From: Staphylotrichum longicolle
Taxonomy: Eukaryota; Ascomycota; Sordariomycetes; Sordariales; Chaetomiaceae
Length of the DNA stretch: 64,000 nucleotides
Assembly: GCA_019096155.1 (NCBI GenBank)
Contig: JAHCVI010000001.1
Coordinates: 6,634,001-6,698,000 of the forward strand
Reading direction: 5' to 3'
Part shown: piece by piece, positions 43,524-54,409 of the stretch
Position numbering within the stretch: the stretch's first letter is position 1
How the letters are laid out: each line of letters begins with the position of its first letter
The notes under the pieces: generated by a model
What the model saw: only the letters and a program-made list of their open reading frames with translations
Database searches by the model: none
Told to the model about the DNA's origin: nothing
Made by a program: the position numbers and the translations under genes

Positions 43524-46500
43524 ATGCCACCCCCGATCAAACGCAGCTACGCAACAGCGAACCTTGACAATGGGGCGTCGCCGGCCTCAAAGAGAAGACG
43601 GCCCATCGAGGTCATTGTCCTGAGCAGCGACAGTGAATCCGACGACGAAGTGGACCCCTTCGACATCCCCCCCCGGGCAGTGCTCGAGGGTGACGATGAC
43701 GAGGATGAGAATAGATTTGGGGCCGAGGAGGTCGAGGAGTATGAAACATTTGAAGAGGAAGACGAGGACGAGGATGAGGATGTCAACCACCACGACGAGG
43801 ACGACGTCGAGGAGGAATACGACGCGAACGAGGTCGAAAGCCACGATGACGACAATGGATCGCAAGACTCGCAACCACGCCGATCCCTGACCATCCTCGA
43901 GCAACTGCAGCAAGATGCCTTCAGCGACTTGAAGCTTGACCTCCGCCTCGAGTTGGACGAGCTCCGCCCGCGGGCCAAGGAGGACACGTCTGATGACGCC
44001 GGTGACTCTGAAAAAGCTGCTGCGGACGGGTTGCGTTGTGTGCTGCCGCAATGGCTGGACCAAGACAAGATGTCGCGTTGTTCGAACCATCTCTTCTATC
44101 GGCTCGATGCCAAGTACAGCGAGAAGCAGTTTCCGCCTCAAGTCTTCGATGGGCGGGACCAAGCCATCGTTGAGACCCTATGCGAACTCGCAGCAGAGTT
44201 CCCGCTCGAGATTTTCTTTGCTTTGCTGGATAGGGATGACAGCGATTCATATCCAAGCTACCTTGTCCGTCACCTGGCTGACCGCCAGGGTCATGATTTG
44301 GTTTTGGATATCGCAGTGGATGAGCAGAGCTGGCTGCAGACGAAGTTGCCTTCGTTGAAGGCGCGTGCTCCCGACTGCGAGGCGGTGAGTGCATCTTGAA
44401 TGTCGTCAGAAACGAGTTGTGGGTGACAGGAACTTATTTTCACATGTCCCAGGCCGTGGTGTTGGTCCCCAGAGACAGCATGGTCGACTCTTTGCTGCCT
44501 TATGTCGAACCGCCCTCTTCGTTGCTCACCCGCCCCTCCTCGATCAAGAGTCTCCAAGCTTTGGTCACGTACTTTTTGGATACTATATCGGAAGAGGACA
44601 ACCGCAACCGTCTTTTCCCCGCGTTCAAGGAGCTTTGTGTCAGAGTTTGGCAGCTTGACCAGACCAAAGGCCTTGCCGTACTGCCGGAAGATCTGGTCAA
44701 CAGCATCCTCAAAGCAGTTGTTGACGCGCAGGACTGGGGTTTTCTTGAAGCAGCAGCCTCCCACCTTGGGGGTCGCCCTCACATGGGTTTCTTTTACTGG
44801 GTAGGCGAGAAGGTGGCTGCAAATGGCCTCCTTCTGGCCCCGCTTGAGAAGAGGTACGCAGATAATCCTTCGTCCTCCGGAAAGGGGTGCAAGCTAACAG
44901 TCCTGGAGTTTATTAACCGCCGCACTCACTTCCACGACCTCCTTTGACAGGGTCTTGATCACGCATCAGTTCTTTACCCGTCGAGTGCCGAAGAAAGGAT
45001 GTGAAGACTTCCTAAAACAGCTCATACCACACATCCCAGACCATCTTAGCTCGTTTGGGTCTTGTTCTCATGTTGCCCACATATTGGTGGATCAAATGTG
45101 GACGATGGATGGCTCCAAAGATCTCGCATCGAGGTAGCTTCTCCACGGTGTTGCCTGTGCATCCGTACTGATAGGGTACTGATCTTGTGTAGGCTTGTCG
45201 AGATCGTCGAGAAGAATGCCCCTCACACCTCGTTTGTGCTTGGCATCCTCGAGTGTCTCCGTCTCCCCTCTGAGGACCGACCTTCGAACCCTCCAGTCCC
45301 CAGACACGTCTATCACCAATTGGCTTCGCTCATCATCGACGCCCTTGACGTCTCCAAACTATTCCAAAGGGCAACACGCGACTGGGGTCCTAACGGCTGT
45401 GCGTGCGCCGGCCCTGTCGCGTTGAAGCCCGGTTCTTCTGGCGCTGTCGACGCCGTTCAGCTTGCCAACACCTTTTCTGAGCTTTTGGCCAAGGGCGCAG
45501 ACAAGGTTGTGGCACGCTTTGCAACCAGAATTGCTGGCGATGTTGGGCTCATCCCACAACAAACGTTCACGTCTCTTTGGCTCCCATTTCTCGGTGCCCT
45601 GATGGACGTCCTCGAGAAACACAAAGTTCCCCTGTCCACGCCTCGATACCGCCACCTATTTGCCGCCGTCTTAGAGACGTACCTTGCCAGGTGCGCCGGC
45701 GCGTTGCGGTACAAATGGGTCCCCAAACACGACAGGGTCTCGTGCTCGTGTAGGATCTGCACGTTGTTCAGCCGCTTCCTGAGAAGCAGCGCCTCTGCTG
45801 CCAGCTTCGGCTCTTGGACTGAATCGGAGATGGATCATATCAACCGGTGGCTGGTGCCACGCGCGCGGCAAAGTCACCGGTGTCAGTTTCGAGTAGAGAA
45901 CGGTGTCCTTGTTGTGAGAAAACTTGAAGATGCTGGTAACAGTGATCTGCAGACGGGGAAGGTGATGCGCGAGGCATCTCTGGAGATGGAAAAGTTGGAC
46001 AGCCCGGCATTGCGCGCAATGCTCGGCAACGACTGGATTCGCGTTCAAAACTTTCTGGGCGGCCGCAACCCCCATCAAAGTCCACCTGTGCCGATTGAGA
46101 GCTTAGACGAGCCGTGCCGCGGCTCCGGGGGTCTCGTCGGGACTCCTGTGTCGACATGGGCATGTCCACCATCACCAGCATCGGGAGGCAGCCGCTCATT
46201 AGGCGCACAACGTCACGGTGCATTACCCAACGCCCATGATGCGCCGTTAACCCCCACGCCAGCACCCACCGTCCACTCAATCGGTATCCTTAGCAACCGA
46301 CGCCCTCCCCTACCCGCCACTCCGCCAGCGACTCAACCCAACATTGCGACTGGCTACGATATTTTCGCCCACGAACTTGGTGTCCGCCTGCGCATGTTGA
46401 CATCGTTCACCACGCCCCAATCCATCCAGACGGCGATCTCAAAGCGATGGCAAGCCATGAGCTTGCAGGACCGCCTACACTACGAAGCAAAAGCCGCCAG

Positions 46501-46918
46501 TTTGAAGCGCTCACCAAGCACATCAGCATCCTTGGCCGTTCCTTTCAACCCGCACAAAGATCCATTACCCTCGACCCCGAAGCCTTCCCCATACAGGACA
46601 GCGGGTTCATCACAATCTGCCCATTTTCAGGGGTCACCTAACGTGGGACGGCGGCATGCTGTGTCCAACAATCGGCGGGTGGCTGCAAGAACTCCTGCAT
46701 CCACCCCAACACCTCGTCAGGCACCAGCAGTGGCAACGACATTACAGTCTCAGCCTTCTTCGCGTGTTCTTGCCCCTCTTTCCGCCACCCGGCTCAACTC
46801 GGTGCGCGGACCACGGGGCCATGCCAAGATCAAGACGGAAGCTGTACCCCGAGTGGTCGCTTCACGGGGACCAATGAGGGCCGCTGGGGAGGTTATCGAC
46901 TTGAACGGCGATGACTGA
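43524..46918 (+). CDS. Large acidic nuclear protein with SIM-like motifs and HMG-like region
   Basis: Exons 43524-44384, 44453-44853, 44951-45133 and 45193-46918 (1056 aa); every junction keeps frame. Residues 22-27 (SKRRRP) could be a nuclear localisation signal, and 28-38 (IEVIVLSSDSE) match a SUMO-interaction motif: a hydrophobic VIVL core followed by acidic/serine residues. A very acidic tract follows (about 50-125). The middle third is helical with no domain I recognise, with a CSCRICTLFSRFL Cys cluster near residue 660. Residues about 866-920 (GYDIFAHELGVRLRML, ISKRWQAMSLQDRLHYEAKA) resemble an HMG box. The protein ends VIDLNGDD, a second SIM-like motif. This suggests a chromatin-associated, SUMO-reading protein in the nucleus; no direct homology is claimed. 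Adjacent to the DUF6601 gene with no shared role evident. Confidence 0.8.
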
Positions 46919-47659
46919 CTTTGCGTCTGGTTGGATCACTTTCTTTCCTTGGATATCCATCTCTGCATCTGCACAGATGAGTCTATTGGTTTGCTTGCGA
47001 TACCCTTTGTTCCCACACAATGTTTACACAGCATTCGATCCCTGTTGTTTCGCATGCGGCTTTCCACCACATGTGGGGCTGAGCAATGGCTGTTGGTGCT
47101 TCGTCACATTTGCCGCCGCTAGTTACCTGCCGGCGGCCTCATCGCTTGTCCCGGGACTCTCCCCGTGAGGACAACTCTTGAGCTGTTCTTCTCTCTCCGT
47201 CCCAAGATCGCTCGCCGAGCCCATTTCTGACTACTTTGAGAAGGAATCCCATGTGGCCTCAGGTCGTCCAAATCGGGTTTCGACTGCCACTCGCGATTCA
47301 CGGGATGTGGTCTGACGGACGGTCAGCCGCTCAACCGTCTCGGGTGGGTGGGGCTGCGGCGCGTCGCTAGGGTGTGATCGCGCTCGGGAAGGGGTCGTTC
47401 TGGGGATGGGATTGGCGCCAAGGCGACCAGTCAAGGCATGGGTTGGACGCCTCACAGCTCTCGTGCCGCCTTCTGCTGCCAACAGCGTTCGGCTGATTCA
47501 AAATCATGGGCACAGCCCAATTCGGGCTTCTTCTTTTTCTCCCAACTCTCGGCGATCAACACCGTCGCGGATAGCACGACAGTCTTTCTGTGTCCCTTCG
47601 CGGCGACGACGGCTCTCCCGAACCTCTCGCAGTCGACCTCCGATTCCCTAACGTCAAGC
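46919..47659. other. Intergenic region upstream of DUF6601 gene
   Basis: 741 bp. The last ~200 bases stay open in the downstream gene's frame but translate to a low-quality N-terminus, so I treat them as 5' UTR. Confidence 0.5.
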
Positions 47660-48784
47660 ATGGCGACGACCTCGCCCGCGCCAAGCGCGACCCCAGACGC
47701 GGCGTCCGAAAAACTCCCCCACCCATTCGAGCATGCTTCGACCACATCGCCGTTCACAGGCCTGGACAAGGAGTTCAACGACGATCTTGAATATGTCCCT
47801 GTTGCCATTGGAGGCAAGATGCTCCAGGCGAAGCAAGGTCGGAAGCCATACCTGCCGGGCCAACCGCGCATGCGTCTGGATAAGCCGATGCGCAGTATGA
47901 ACGGCGACAAGGAACCGCTCCTTGAATACCTTACGAGATGCCACAACACCACGGTACTCGACGATCTTCTTCCTTTCATGCGGTACATCTTTGTGCAGAC
48001 GCCCTCGTACAAGCACATCATGCCACTCCACCACCAAACATCGCACGCCCGAGAGATCAAGGTGACCGAGAACCCTGGCCTTCATCTGGTGTGGTACTAT
48101 GAGTTCATCTTCATCAAACCCATGCCGGCCTACTTTTATTCCCGCGCCTTTTGGGACTACCTCAAAACTGCCGACCAGAACCTGTACAAAGCCTGCCTGG
48201 GCTTCATGCGCAGCTACTACATGCTCATCCAGTACGATCTGGACTTCAAGCAGGCCCTCAAACTGCACCTGATACCGGCGAAGGGAGATGGCACGTCTCC
48301 GAGTTACGAGGAGTGGTGTGAGTTCATCCAGCCGTTCTCCCAAGTTGGCGACGACCACGTCAACCGCCGATACCACTACGGCGAGCTCCGCCTGACCCGC
48401 ATCAACCGCGCGGCGCTCTTGTTCAGGGGCAGCCTGGCCTACTTCCACATCTACCCGCAGTGGGGCTCCTTCCTGGAGCACACGCTGACGCCCATCATCA
48501 CCGTCTTCGCCATCTCCTCGGTGGTCCTCAACTCGATGCAGGTCAGCCTCGCTGCCATTGCTACGGACACCGTGGACCTCTCCGCGGCGTGGCGCGCGTT
48601 CATCGATGCCTCTCTGTGGTTCCCCATCGTCGTCATGCTCGCCATTGCCTTCATTCTCTCGCTTGCGCTGCTGGGCATGGGCTTGATGGGCGTGAAGGAC
48701 TTGATCCGTGGGAACAGCGTGCGGCAGCGCAAGAAGGAGGGGAAAACGGAGGGGGACACGAGAAGCCACGGCATGGTCTGGTAG
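47660..48784 (+). CDS. DUF6601-type membrane protein
   Basis: Single exon of 374 aa from the ATG at 47660 (context AGCATGGCG); longer frames upstream have no good start. The pattern follows the fungal DUF6601 family as I remember it: a LHLVWYYEFIFIKPMPAYFYSRAFWDYL block, LGFMRSYYMLIQYDLDFKQAL, then a YGELRLTRINRAALLF segment and two C-terminal membrane helices (IITVFAISSVVLNSMQVSLAAIA and WFPIVVMLAIAFILSLALLGMGLMGV). The N-terminus is soluble. The family has no known biochemical function; conserved aromatic and basic blocks suggest a shared structural role at a membrane. Intact and typical in length. Confidence 0.82.
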   Translation: MATTSPAPSATPDAASEKLPHPFEHASTTSPFTGLDKEFNDDLEYVPVAIGGKMLQAKQGRKPYLPGQPRMRLDKPMRSMNGDKEPLLEYLTRCHNTTVLDDLLPFMRYIFVQTPSYKHIMPLHHQTSHAREIKVTENPGLHLVWYYEFIFIKPMPAYFYSRAFWDYLKTADQNLYKACLGFMRSYYMLIQYDLDFKQALKLHLIPAKGDGTSPSYEEWCEFIQPFSQVGDDHVNRRYHYGELRLTRINRAALLFRGSLAYFHIYPQWGSFLEHTLTPIITVFAISSVVLNSMQVSLAAIATDTVDLSAAWRAFIDASLWFPIVVMLAIAFILSLALLGMGLMGVKDLIRGNSVRQRKKEGKTEGDTRSHGMVW

Positions 48785-51253
48785 CGACAGATCACACCCC
48801 ATGTGCCTGTTTGCTGCCTGGTTCTCTCCGTTAATCGACTCATGACTACTCGTCTTTTGGAATCCCGTCCGCTGCTGCCACCGCCGGTGCTTTCTCCGCC
48901 TGGCGCCATATACCCGCGATATTCACCTGTCCGCCAACAATGAGCGAGAGGTTCAACGGCATGATTTGCGCGTCATGCTCTGTTCCACCGCTCCACGCCA
49001 CCTCATCGACTCTCGCCCAACGAACCGAAACTACCACCGTCCCCTGCTCAGAGAACTTATCGACTTGTTGTGCCGCGATTCATCCTTGGGCCGCCTGTTC
49101 GGTACGCGTATGGGTGCCATTCACTGTCGTACTGCCCGTACTCGCGTGGCATCCAAGCGGGCCTGTTCCTGCACGACACCAGCGCGCAGCCCCTCTGTCA
49201 ACACGCGCCGCTCTGAATACCAGCTCACAACGCAAGTTTCGACCTGGTTCCTCCCTCATCCCCTGGCGCCACGGCCCCGACGCCTCCACTGGTCTTCTCA
49301 ATACCGCCGCCTTTCCTCTCCCATCGACATTGAAAAGAGACACACAAACAGCACGAGAAGCTGCAGTGGAGGGTGCGAGGCGAGGCCAATGCGATGACGG
49401 CCCCTAGGAGCGGGCGGAGTTTTGCCACGAACGTCGCGACCGCGAGGCGTTCTGCAATATCGACAACCCACACTTCCCTTGACTGACACTGTTGTTGGCG
49501 GTCCAGATTAGTCGTCCTGCGCAAGCAGTGCAAAAAGTGTGTTGTAGTCACGACCCACGCCTCTGCTTCCGATGACATCTCGTTGGTTTGGCCCTCCACC
49601 AGCAGCCAAACACGGCGTGCTTCTCACACACCCATGGCCTGAAGAAGCCCGGTCCGAAAGCGTGCTCACGGACTCGACTACCCGCGCATTCGAAAAGGCA
49701 CCGACCGTGACAGGATCAAGATGGTGTCCAGCAGGGGACTGTGGCAAGATCGTCTTGAAGTTGGAACTCTTCTTGAAAGATAGATGGATACTCAGAGCGG
49801 CTGGGAAGCCCGTATCTCATCAAGGAGACGGGCGTTGGTGGATTGCGGAGTGATGGAGGGATGGAGAGGTCCTTGGTCATGCGCTTCGCCAGTTTAGGAG
49901 TTATACTGTTGTATACATGAATCCAAGTTCTCAGACATTGTCAAACTTGCCCCCAAAGCACAGAACCCTTCAGCCATGGTAAGCGGTTCTTTCCCGGGGA
50001 GTTGTGGGGATCGACCCTGGCTCCATGGAGCTTGGCTTCTCGCTTGACTGGTGGCGGTCTCGGTCCGCTCCGGTTGCATGGGGAGGAATGTTGCTAAAAG
50101 CTGACTGCAGGCTCCCCCACAGTCGATGACGAATAGAGATGAGTCGGAGATAGGTTTGGGGCAACAACACCGAGGAGTGGTTTGCAGGGAGGGTGGAGTT
50201 GTCTGGTGAGCCATGGTATGCGCTGCGTCAAGGAGTCAATGGGTGACGGTTTCTTCCTGAAGCTCGGCCAAGGGGACATGGACACAATGAAAGCAACATC
50301 CTGAATGCGTAGTCTGTACATAACTGGGGCCTAGGCTCAGTATCTGGACTGTGTTTACGCAGTCAAAGCTGGATTTGAGTGGCGAGATGTACATACAGTG
50401 CCTGCCAAGGTTCCATCGATGGTCAATGGCAGAAGAAGAGTCTGAATCACTCAGACGGCGCAGACTGCTGGCTCCATATCATTGTTTCTTTTGAGGCATT
50501 ACCTATCATTACTCGGCGGTATTGTCTAGGTGTCTCGGTCTCGATATCTCACAACTCAGAAACCTCGTCGGACAGCAGGAGTCGGCAACTTCCAAGTAAC
50601 AACAGCAGATGAACTACCCATCACTGCAAGCCAGCCGCATTTCCAAGACAAGAGACCCGAGGAAGACAAGAAGGGACTAGAAAGCAACAAATATGCTGAT
50701 CGCATCCGCCATTGAAGCTGCACAGCAACATCATCATCCTTCGGACTCGCTGTCTGATGTGACTTCTCCCCACCAGGACGTTGAGAACGCAGACCTCACT
50801 CCGCAAATCATCTTGCAGACTTCGTATCTAGCACGCTAATAATAGCTGCCATGGTTCCTGTGACGCCGGACGCAGCCGAAGATTTGCCTCCAGGAACACG
50901 CCACTCTGCCGTAGTGTATTCGCAGACACGCTGTTTCCGGCTGCATCTCACCATGCAGGCCGGCTCGTGGCTGGTCCGTATCGCCTCAATACAACGATGC
51001 CATGCAACGCGCAGCACGCAGTAGTCATCAGAAGCGGCGTTTTGGCCTGTTCAGGGACTGGCACGGGCGGGATCATTGAGGGTTGAGGTCCCTGAAAACG
51101 CAGAATACGAGCGGGTGCAACGTGGACTTAGCCGATAACCCAACCGGCGCCTGACCAAGGCCCAGCGCAGATGACCAAACCTGGAAATAACACCGCCAGG
51201 GTATCGACGTTACGCCCAGAGAGGAGGAGATCGGCAACCGCGGCTTTCGCGAG
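48785..51253. other. Long intergenic region
   Basis: About 2.5 kb with no gene I can support. Short frames exist (for example minus strand 48846-49037, ending NIAGIWRQAEKAPAVAAADG, and plus strand 49394-49486, Arg/Ser/Thr-rich) but none has a domain, a good start and splice context together. No repeats or RNA genes were seen. Confidence 0.4.
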
Positions 51254-51259
51254 TATAAA
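51254..51259 (+). promoter_or_regulatory. TATA box of the DUF7907 gene
   Basis: TATAAA about 116 bp upstream of the start codon at 51375, at a typical distance and followed by a CA-rich leader. Confidence 0.6.
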
Positions 51260-51374
51260 CTCGACATCGTCCCGCGAGCTCCCGTCGCCACCTCGCTCTT
51301 CGTCACACTCAACAGTCTCACACCACTCCTCAAAAACCTCATCGCAACTTTCAAAGCCAAAACAAAACAGCCAG

Positions 51375-52010
51375 ACCATGCGCCTCATCCCAACTCTCAC
51401 CCTCGCGGCGGCCGCCACGGCGCTGCCCAACCCCGGTCACAAGCCCAGCAAATCGACCGGCTTCCAGCTCGTGGCGCACGTCACCGACCCTTCACACGAC
51501 CTGACCCCCTCGGTCGAGGGCTGGTCGCTCACGGGCATCCACACGGGCGCGGGCTTCAGCGCCGGGGTGCTCAACGCGTCGGGCGACTCGGCGCGGCTCT
51601 TCTACCAGAACGGCACGGCGGCGCAGGCGGCGCGGCGGCAGGCGACCATCGTCACGGACGCGGGCACGCCGCTCTTCCCCATGAGCCTGCAGGTGCAGGC
51701 GCCCGGCGAGGCGCGGCAGGTCGCGGGCATCAACGTCGCGCAGGGCACGCCCGCGGGGGTGGACGCGCGCGGGGTGCTCGTCAACGGGCTGGCCGGGTTC
51801 CGCGGCACCTTCCTGGCGTGCCGCCAGGTGGTGCCGTACTACGGCGTCGAGTACGTGACGGTGCAGTACGCGTACGGCGGGGAGGCCGAGGGCGTGGCCG
51901 ACGGGTGCGCGCCGATCCAGCTGGTGGCCAAGTGCGCCAAGCTGAACGACTTGCCCGAGGGGAGCATCTCGAGTCATGAGTTTGCGGGGGAGGTGAGGTG
52001 TGTTGAGTGA
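51375..52010 (+). CDS. Secreted DUF7907-like small protein
   Basis: Single exon, 211 aa. The ATG at 51375 gives a short signal peptide (MRLIPTLTLAAAATALPNP) with a predicted cut after ALP or thereabouts. The mature part reads STGFQLVAHVTDPSHDLTPSVEGWSL..HTGAGFSAGVL, then LFPMSLQVQAPGE, FLACRQVVPYYGVEYVTVQYAY and a C-terminal AKCAKLNDLPEGSISSHEFAGEVRC, which match the fungal DUF7907 family as I remember it. Four Cys are positioned to form disulfides. The family is common in filamentous ascomycetes and has no known activity; a small, secreted, cysteine-containing protein of this kind could be a surface or effector-like protein, but that is inference. The frame extends upstream without an earlier sensible start. 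Confidence 0.85.
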   Translation, partial: TMRLIPTLTLAAAATALPNPGHKPSKSTGFQLVAHVTDPSHDLTPSVEGWSLTGIHTGAGFSAGVLNASGDSARLFYQNGTAAQAARRQATIVTDAGTPLFPMSLQVQAPGEARQVAGINVAQGTPAGVDARGVLVNGLAGFRGTFLACRQVVPYYGVEYVTVQYAYGGEAEGVADGCAPIQLVAKCAKLNDLPEGSISSHEFAGEVRCVE

Positions 52011-52757
52011 GATTGGACGGGGGGGGAGACATGGAGGCGGGCAGGAAGACCGGAGCACGAGATCAATGAATGATGGCGTATTTTTCATTTTTACCTACTG
52101 GACAATAGTAATCGGTAATTACTAGTTATTATCATCAGAAAACCTGGTACCAAGACATGTGTTAGTTCTCAGTGCCATCCATGATGGCTTTCAACGGTTC
52201 CCGTATTGCCCATTTGGTGGAGTTCGGCCACTGGCGGCAGGGGCAAGTGGTGATGAATAGAATGATACTCCGTAACTGTTGCAAATGTGGAATCCATGGA
52301 TGGGCTGACCTTTTGAGCTTGGCCTGTGCGTCAAGTGGATCGTTGCCGTGTGCACCCCTGCTCTCAAATTTCAAGCTCGAGCTCTCCACTCTTGCACAGG
52401 CAACTGCAGCTGATGAACGCACATTGGCTCATGCTGAGCCTGCCCTATGCACAACTGATCAACCACCAAAGCCGCCAGTCCCTTTCCATGCCGGCTTCAT
52501 ATCGAGTTGGAAAAGGGACACGGTAGGATTGCAAGGGCCATGTCTGCCCGATTGCGCACCCTCCGGTGGGTGGCCGTGCCGTTTCCTCCATCAAGGGCCC
52601 GGGTCAAGACCTCGCCGTCTCGGAGGGTGCACACAGCCCGGAGCTCTGGGTTGGCTCGAAAGACCTTTTCCACCACCGCTCGAGCAGCGAGTCTCCGGGA
52701 CATTTCTGAAGACCGACGACAAAACGGCCCGGGGCGTAAAGGCACTCCTCCGTTGAC
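52011..52757. other. Intergenic region
   Basis: About 750 bp. Frames on both strands (for example minus strand 52604-52807) carry no recognisable domain. This flanks the helicase-like fragment on its left. Confidence 0.45.
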
Positions 52758-53737
52758 TGCCGTCCGGCCCTCAGAGGTACCGTAAGCTCTCCCAAATTCG
52801 TGACCAAGACTCAAAGCCCGCTAACCCTGCCTACACTAGCGGCCTTGCTCTTGCCGACCTCCTGGTGGATCAAGCCCTGATTGTTCCTAGCGTCCACCGC
52901 GTCTTGCTTAGCTGCTCTTGGGTTCGGCCAACTCGCAGCGCTTGCCTTGGCTTCAAAGACAGGAACGCCGCACTGCGTGTTTGCCGGTGGTTCAATGTCG
53001 GTGGTCCGTACGTAGTGGCTGGCTGCAAGGTCCAGGCCGAGGCTCCGGTCAGGGAGCGAGATCCCAGGAAGCCATGGGCCTGGACCGTGGGTCTCACGGG
53101 CGTGCCCGTCAAGGCTTCGAAGCGGGACATTGGCGCGACCATTCCGAAGGCTAGCAAGCCTAGCCATATCAAGCTGGGAGGTACTAACTACGACATCGAG
53201 CCAAGCGAAGCGGCCGCTGCGGTCAAGACGATGTTGTCTCAGGTTGGACGAGTGGAGCAATGGAAAACACTAGCCGCAAACGACAAGACTCTCAAGGTTA
53301 TGGTATGGTTCGCCCACGAAGTATACGCGGAAAAGGCCATGTTTGCTCTCCATCGGGTGCCGTTGCCCTTCTGGCCCGAGGGGCACCTGTCACTCATGCC
53401 CTTGACAGAAGTCAAGTACAAAATATCGGCTCCGATATATATGGCAGTCAAGGCGGAACTTGTCACACTGCAAAATGCCCTCAGGAGAAAGGATGTCTTC
53501 TTGAGCATCCTCGACGACGCAGATTCCTCGCAACACCGATACCTGACGCTGGTGAGCGCGCGCATCGGTGCGCTGGTAGACTCCAAGGCATTACTCGAGC
53601 GTCTTCTTTTTGACGAGCTGGTCGAACAAGAGGCGAGAGGACCATCGATGGGCATTCCGAAGGAATTGTTAGCACACGCCAAGCGCCGTCGAGAGAAGCC
53701 GACCACTGAACCCGCTCGGGGCACCATTGGGTGGTGA
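52758..53737 (+). pseudogene. Fragment resembling the middle of IBR/RING RNA helicase-like proteins
   Basis: The frame is open from just after a stop near 52757 to a TGA at 53735-53737, with no in-frame ATG in the first part; the first in-frame ATG is at about 53232 (MLSQVGRVEQWK). Recognisable sequence begins near 52990: NVGGPYVVAGCKVQAEAPV, then PWAWTVGLTGVPVKASKRDI, IKLGGTNYDIEPSEAAAAVKTML, LPFWPEGHLSLMPLTEVKYKISAPIYMAVK. This matches the RRM/KH-like middle of fungal proteins that join a DEAH-box RNA helicase to a C-terminal IBR-RING. Neither the helicase motifs upstream nor the RING fingers downstream are present, so this is an isolated, truncated piece. Codon usage is normal, so the decay is not extreme. 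An unseen spliced 5' exon is possible but would not restore a full protein. Confidence 0.5.
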
Positions 53738-54409
53738 TGCTTGGTAGCTACCAGCGTTGCGCAGAGGTGGCATGCATCCTGGCATGTCAAGGCTGGGATC
53801 ACGCCCTAGGGACACAGTGCCCGGGAAGCGAAGCGTTAGACGGGTTGAGACAAGACGGTGGAGGGATGCAAATTCATGGGCGCAACGCAAGGCGTGGAAG
53901 TCGTGTCAGCTTGGCATGTATGGCGCGCATTGCATGGGCAACTGGTCCCATGCACTATGGGAACCGAAGATGTATGATTAAGGTAGATATCCGCGGGCGA
54001 ATGTCCCATGTACAAGATATTGTTGAATGTCAGACGGAAACAAGCTCTAACCAAGCTCCTCGGCTCTCAATCCCTGCCTGTGCCAAGGCCTGCCATCCGG
54101 AAGCTCCACCAGATCGACGGCGCCATTGGCGGCTTACGGCAGCTCCCACGTCTCCCGCATGCTTGACCACATGTCTGGAATAGGCAGCTGCCGGCCCAAC
54201 TTCCCCACGCTTGTTACCTTCCGCTTTGGCATACACATTCTGGTATCTGAGAGGCACAGAACAAGTGATCACCTCAACGGTGGAGACGACAGGGCCCAAG
54301 ATTGGGACGGACGACGGGGCAATTCAAAAAGGCCGCAGAGTGTGCTTGGTTTGCGACTTTGAGGTGAGTCCTCTCCTTTCCGTTCGGTTCACTCATCCAG
54401 GCCATCATT
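53738..54409. other. Intergenic region
   Basis: About 670 bp between the helicase-like fragment and the S28 peptidase. Holds the peptidase promoter. No gene or repeat seen. Confidence 0.5.

Noticed and set aside
48846..49037. Small minus-strand frame ending NIAGIWRQAEKAPAVAAADG
   Set aside because: The end looks protein-like but the beginning does not, and no upstream splice acceptor gives a better start; not enough to call a gene.
49394..49486. Short Arg/Ser/Thr-rich frame resembling a mitochondrial presequence
   Set aside because: Only 30 codons, with a stop and no downstream exon I could connect.
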